Source: Lactobacillus pasteurii DSM 23907 = CRBIP 24.76
Lineage (GTDB): Bacteria > Bacillota > Bacilli > Lactobacillales > Lactobacillaceae
DNA length: 64,000 nt
NCBI RefSeq assembly: GCF_000297025.1
Contig: NZ_CAKD01000001.1
Coordinates: 62,001-126,000 of the forward strand
Reading direction: 5' to 3'
Positions 60,231 to 64,000 of the stretch are shown here, one piece after another. A program made the translations under genes and the position numbers. The notes below the pieces were generated by a model. That model saw only the letters and a program-made list of their open reading frames with translations. It did not search any database and was not told the DNA's origin. Position 1 is the first letter of the stretch. Every line of letters starts with the position of its first letter.

Positions 60231-62490
60231 TGATTGTTTCACCTTCCTTAAGTTCTACTTCCTTACCGCTTACTAGAACTGGTAAGTTTTCACCCTTGAT
60301 CAAAGTCAACTTGCTGCCAGCTTGATCAACTTCTACTTGGATCAAACGATCGCGGTAGTTAATCTTAAAGCTGTACTTATTCCAGTCATCAGGAATAAAT
60401 GGCTTGAAGCTCAATTGGTCGTTGTTGTAACGCATTCCAGCAAAACCTTGAACGATTGCCAACCATGAACCACTCATAGAAGTGATATGCAAGCCATCAA
60501 CAGTATCGTTATTGTAGTTGTCAAGGTCAAGACGAGCTGTTCTTTGGTACAATTCAACAGCCTTTTCCTTCTTGCCAAGTTCTGCTGCCAAGATTGAGTG
60601 AATACATGGAGAAAGTGAACTTTCGTGAACTGTCAATGGTTCGTAGAAGTCGAAGTTCTTTTCCTTTTGTTCCATAGTGTATTCATCATTCAAGAAGTAG
60701 ATACCTTGCAAAACATCAGCTTGCTTGATAAATGGTGATCTCAAGATCTTGTCCCATGACCAGTGTTGGTTAATTGGACGTTGACCTTCAGGAATTGAGC
60801 TTACTGGACGAATGTCTTTGTCTAAGAAGTCATCTTGTTGCAAGAAGATTCCTAAGTTCTTGTCTTCGCCCAAGTACATGTTGTCAACAATGTCTTGCCA
60901 CTTAGCCTTTTCTTCTTCAGTTACGTTTACTCTCTTTTGAGCTTCTTCAGTAGCCTTAGGCAAACGTTCCAAAGTGTACTTGATCAACCATCTTGCCATG
61001 GTGTTAGTGAACCAGTTGTTGTTGACGTTGTTTTCGTATTCATTTGGACCAGTTACGCCGTGAATTACGTACTTGTTGCGCCACTTAGAGAAGTGAACGC
61101 GGTCTGCCCAAAAGCGTGCAGTTCCAACCAAGACGTCCATACCTTCATCTTTGACGTAAGATTCATCACCAGTGTAGTTAGTGTATTGGTAGATGGCAAA
61201 TGGGATATCTGCGTTACGGTGAATTTCTTCAAAAGTAATTTCCCATTCGTTGTGGCATTCAACACCAGTGAAAGTTACCATTGGGAACAATGCACCTGCT
61301 AAGCCCTGTTGCTTAGCGTTGTGGTAAGCACCTTCCAATTGGTCGTGACGGTATTGAAGCAAAGCCTTAGTTACTTCTGGCTTAGTGATGCCTAAGTACA
61401 TTGGAACAATGTAAGCTTCTGTATCCCAGTAAGTTGCACCGCCGTACTTTTCACCAGTAAAGCCCTTAGGGCCAACGTTAAGTCTTTCGTCTTCGCCGTA
61501 GTAAGTCATGAAGAGTTGCAAGATGTTGAAGCGGATACCTTGTTGAGCAGCTTCGTCACCTGCGATTACTACATCACTCATGTCCCAACGCTTTTGCCAT
61601 GCTGCAGTATGGTCTGCCAAGTTTTCTTCAAAAGTCTTGCTTTGCAATTGAGCCATCAATTCTGAAGCCTTAGCCTTTTGATCTTCATCTGCTACATCGC
61701 GGCTAGTAACAACAATTACGTCCTTTTCAACTTCGTAGCTTTCGCCTTCTGCTAAGTGGATTGCAAAAGTTTCTGCTAATTTTGCTTCTTGGCTAGCTAC
61801 TTCAGTAGTAACTGCTTGACCTTCATGACGCAAGCTTTCCTTAAGCAAAACTGTAAATTGTGGAACGCCAAAGTTGTTTTCCTTAGTCTTGACTTGGATA
61901 GTTCTTGCTTCTTGATCTTCTTCAATTGGCAGCCAGAAGTATTCATCGTAGTTACTGTCTTCGTTGACAACCTTGCCATCTAAAGTAGATTTGTATTCGA
62001 TGTGTGCTTCACCTGAAAGAACAGTGGCCTTAACCTTGATTAAAGCTGCTTCTTTCAAAGTAATATGAAGGAATCTTTCAAATTCAAATTTTACTTTGAC
62101 ATCTTTGCCTTCATAAATGAAGCTTCTAGTCAACAAACCTTGGTGCATATCAAGTGACAATTCAAAGTCGCTGAAGTTAACCTTAGCTAAGTCTAACTTT
62201 TCGTCATTGATTGTGATTTCCAAACCAATAAAGCTTGGGGCGTTGATACTTTTACCAAAGTATTCTGGATAACCATTCTTCCACCAACCAACACGAGTCT
62301 TGTCAGGGAACCAAACACCTGCTAGGTAAGTTCCTTGAAGGCTGTCGCCTGAGTAGCCTTCTTCGAAGTTTCCTCTAAGACCCATATAGTCGTTACCAAT
62401 TGCAGTCATACTCTCTTGCAATCGTTTGTCTTCTTCTTTAAATTGATGAGTTACAACCCGCCAAGGGTCGATTTCAAAAATTCGTTTCAT
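60223..62490 (-). CDS. mapA: Maltose phosphorylase (GH65)
   Basis: 755 residues from ATG 62490 ([17 protein letters not shown]), with GGAG 12 nt upstream; two earlier ATGs have no ribosome site. It splits cytoplasmic maltose with phosphate into glucose and beta-glucose-1-phosphate. The GH65 catalytic acid lies in [18 protein letters not shown]. The phosphate-binding and barrel segments THWDT-like [10 protein letters not shown] and FHESSL-like [12 protein letters not shown] are present. It is the first gene of the mapA-pgmB-msmK-malEFG operon. Confidence 0.95.
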   Translation of the reverse strand: MKRIFEIDPWRVVTHQFKEEDKRLQESMTAIGNDYMGLRGNFEEGYSGDSLQGTYLAGVWFPDKTRVGWWKNGYPEYFGKSINAPSFIGLEITINDEKLDLAKVNFSDFELSLDMHQGLLTRSFIYEGKDVKVKFEFERFLHITLKEAALIKVKATVLSGEAHIEYKSTLDGKVVNEDSNYDEYFWLPIEEDQEARTIQVKTKENNFGVPQFTVLLKESLRHEGQAVTTEVASQEAKLAETFAIHLAEGESYEVEKDVIVVTSRDVADEDQKAKASELMAQLQSKTFEENLADHTAAWQKRWDMSDVVIAGDEAAQQGIRFNILQLFMTYYGEDERLNVGPKGFTGEKYGGATYWDTEAYIVPMYLGITKPEVTKALLQYRHDQLEGAYHNAKQQGLAGALFPMVTFTGVECHNEWEITFEEIHRNADIPFAIYQYTNYTGDESYVKDEGMDVLVGTARFWADRVHFSKWRNKYVIHGVTGPNEYENNVNNNWFTNTMARWLIKYTLERLPKATEEAQKRVNVTEEEKAKWQDIVDNMYLGEDKNLGIFLQQDDFLDKDIRPVSSIPEGQRPINQHWSWDKILRSPFIKQADVLQGIYFLNDEYTMEQKEKNFDFYEPLTVHESSLSPCIHSILAAELGKKEKAVELYQRTARLDLDNYNNDTVDGLHITSMSGSWLAIVQGFAGMRYNNDQLSFKPFIPDDWNKYSFKINYRDRLIQVEVDQAGSKLTLIKGENLPVLVSGKEVELKEGETINA

Positions 62491-62531
62491 TATATCTTTA
62501 TTCTCCATCGGACTCATTTGTTTACGGTTTT

Positions 62532-62560
62532 ATTATGTACTAGCTGAAAACGCTTTACAA
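62532..62560 (-). promoter_or_regulatory. mapA promoter with overlapping LacI-type operator
   Basis: Minus-strand TTGTAA (62555-62560), 17 bp, CATAAT (62532-62537). TGAAAACGCTTTACA (62545-62559) covers the -35 and spacer and resembles a MalR/CcpA site. Confidence 0.65.
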
Positions 62561-62587
62561 TAGGAAAACGACTGTTACCGGTATCAG

Positions 62588-62602
62588 AAAAAAGCGTTTA
62601 CA
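62588..62602 (-). promoter_or_regulatory. Upstream cre/MalR-like site of the mal operon
   Basis: Minus-strand TGTAAACGCTTTTTT, preceded by T, fits WTGNAANCGNWNNCW with one mismatch. It lies 43 bp upstream of the site covering the promoter. Confidence 0.5.
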
Positions 62603-62614
62603 AAAGATAAGTGC

Positions 62615-62641
62615 AAAAAAAGGCGCTGTGGCGCCTTTTCT
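62615..62641. terminator. Terminator of the neopullulanase gene
   Basis: AAAAGGCGC / GCGCCTTTT perfect stem with TGTG loop, 7 bp behind the stop codon. Confidence 0.9.
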
Positions 62642-62647
62642 GCATTT

Positions 62648-64000
62648 TTATTCAAATACAATGGCAAAACCATCACAAGCTAGCTTGCCATCAACCAAGT
62701 TCTGACTCAAAACGGCGTTTTCCTTGAATTCATGGGCTTTGTCGGTGGTATTGAAGTAAGCAGTGATCTTTTCATCACCGGTTCTTTCTACCTTAATTAG
62801 GCCTGAATTTGTTACAGACATAACAATGTCGCCATGACCTAAGGTTGAGTGACTATTTCTGAATTCAATCAAGTCGTGAACACGATGCCATACTGGTCCA
62901 TCGATCTTGTCCCAGTCCATTGGCTTGCGGCAGTCTGGATCGTTATCGCCGCTCATACCCATTTCTGTACCATAGTAGATACATGGAGAGCCTGGTTGCA
63001 TAAACATGAAGCAGACAGCTTGCAAGGCTAAATCTTGATTGCCATTAGCAACAGTCAAGATTCTGGCTGTATCATGTGAGTCAAGCATGTTCATCATTGC
63101 ATGGTTAGTGTTGTCGCGGTAGAGCATTAATTGATCAGTTAAATGTTCAGTCAAATCTTGAGCTGACATCTTCTTTTGGAAGAAGTGATCTTCAATTTGC
63201 AAAGTATATGGGTAATTCATTACGCCAGTAAATTCATCCCCATTAAGCCAAGGTCTAGCTGAGTGCCAAATTTCCCCAACAATATAGAAGTCTGGCTTGA
63301 TTGCAACTAGAGCATCGTGGAATTTTCTCCAGAAGTGGTGGTCGACTTCGTTAGCAACATCAAGTCTCCAAGCGTCAATGTCAAAGTACTTCACCCAGTA
63401 AGTTGCAATGTTTAATAGGAAGTCTTGCACCTCCTTGTTAGCAGTATTGAGCTTAGGCATATGTGGCTCAAAGGCAAAAGTTTCAAATGGTGCATCGCCT
63501 TCGCCCTTGCTTGGATCGCGGTATGGCTCAACTGGGAAGGAATTGATGTGGAACCAATCTACAAAGCGAGACTTTTCGCCATTTTCTACAACATCTTGCC
63601 ATTGCATTGACTTATAGCCTAAGTGATTAAAGACTGCGTCAAGCATTACTTTCATTCCACGCTTGTGGGCTTCACTGACCAACTTGCTAAACAAGTCCTT
63701 GTCGCCGAAGTTTGGATCGATTTCCAAGTAGTCGATTGTGTCGTACTTGTGGTTGGAGCTAGCCTTAAAGACAGGGCAGAAGTAAATACCGCTAACGCCT
63801 AAACTCTTAAGGTAGTCCAAGTGATCAATCACCCCTTGCAAGTCTCCTCCATAGTAGTCTTCTCTGCCAGGATGGTCTTCTGGATTCCAAGCCTTAACAC
63901 CTGCTGGGTCATTAGACTTGTCGCCATTAGCAAAACGTTCTGGGAAAATTTGGTACCAAACAGTATCGCTAACCCAGCTAGGAGTCTTGACCATATCAAT
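62648..64000 (-). CDS. Neopullulanase/cyclomaltodextrinase-type GH13 enzyme, 5' end missing
   Basis: About 450 residues are visible and the frame runs off the window. The ATG at 63994 is internal: family members have roughly 120 more residues (a CBM34-like domain) before the WVSDTVWYQIFPERFANGD segment. GH13 motifs: DAVFNHLG (I), WRLDVANEVDH with the nucleophile Asp (II), IVGEIWH with the acid Glu (III), LDSHDT with the third Asp (IV). There is no signal peptide in the visible part, so a cytoplasmic enzyme trimming maltodextrins to maltose for MapA is likely. Confidence 0.9.
   Translation of the reverse strand: MDMVKTPSWVSDTVWYQIFPERFANGDKSNDPAGVKAWNPEDHPGREDYYGGDLQGVIDHLDYLKSLGVSGIYFCPVFKASSNHKYDTIDYLEIDPNFGDKDLFSKLVSEAHKRGMKVMLDAVFNHLGYKSMQWQDVVENGEKSRFVDWFHINSFPVEPYRDPSKGEGDAPFETFAFEPHMPKLNTANKEVQDFLLNIATYWVKYFDIDAWRLDVANEVDHHFWRKFHDALVAIKPDFYIVGEIWHSARPWLNGDEFTGVMNYPYTLQIEDHFFQKKMSAQDLTEHLTDQLMLYRDNTNHAMMNMLDSHDTARILTVANGNQDLALQAVCFMFMQPGSPCIYYGTEMGMSGDNDPDCRKPMDWDKIDGPVWHRVHDLIEFRNSHSTLGHGDIVMSVTNSGLIKVERTGDEKITAYFNTTDKAHEFKENAVLSQNLVDGKLACDGFAIVFE

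Noticed and set aside
60895-61302. 135-codon plus-strand frame opposite mapA
   Set aside because: Antisense shadow of maltose phosphorylase with no start signals.
1-64000. tRNA, rRNA, CRISPR arrays, insertion sequences, prophage or integrase genes
   Set aside because: None was recognised by eye on either strand; a tRNAscan or IS search was not possible.

Overview
The window looks like chromosome of a low-GC lactic acid bacterium of the Lactobacillus acidophilus/delbrueckii group (L. crispatus, helveticus, amylovorus or a close relative). The grounds are PTS uptake of fructose and sucrose, maltose phosphorylase, the peptidases PepF, PepD and PepN, an Apf-like secreted protein, an H2O2-forming flavin reductase pair, strong AAAGGAGG-type ribosome sites and cre operators. 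No tRNA, rRNA, CRISPR array, insertion sequence or prophage was seen. Most genes lie on the minus strand.

Layout. 1-7.4 kb: DUF554 fragment, LCP wall-polymer transferase, PepF, lactate oxidase, and a three-gene metal ABC importer with a near-perfect PerR-type box in its leader. 7.4-16 kb: fructose operon fruRKA, and divergent sucrose genes scrA and scrB-scrR around a control region holding a perfect palindrome and two cre sites. 16-17 kb: two small membrane-protein genes behind 21-bp-spaced direct repeats that resemble LytTR response-regulator boxes. 17-30 kb: MurE and an aspartate/glutamate racemase, an OmpR-type two-component system, a heterodimeric ABC exporter whose leader contains a terminator hairpin, YchF, DUF951, ParB, ParA, Noc and RsmG. 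30-34.8 kb: CvpA and a flavin-related block (ApbE, a tyrosine phosphatase, two NADH:FMN-reductase subunits and a TetR regulator).

34.9-44.7 kb: PepD, a decayed three-gene ABC-2 transporter, a heme-responsive hrtRBA-type efflux operon, a phosphoglycerate-mutase-like enzyme, YaaA, a fucosidase-like protein lacking its catalytic half, a DUF4931 protein and an L,D-transpeptidase. 44.7-54.8 kb: peptide transporter DtpT, an isolated carrier-protein plus condensation-domain gene abutting a truncated MFS gene, PepN, an Apf-like protein, membrane proteins, an unreported-looking 39-codon ORF and a DUF4097 lipoprotein. 54.8-64 kb: the maltose/maltodextrin operon (mapA, pgmB, msmK, malE, malF, malG) and a neopullulanase cut by the window edge.

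How the parts fit. The sugar systems feed glycolysis and carry cre sites, so CcpA control is likely. Lactate oxidase and the flavin reductase pair both make H2O2, and the PerR-like box links metal uptake to that stress. hrtRBA would protect a cell that takes up but does not make heme. The least ordinary items are the carrier/condensation gene, the LytTR-like small-protein operon, the lactate oxidase operator dyad and the exporter leader.
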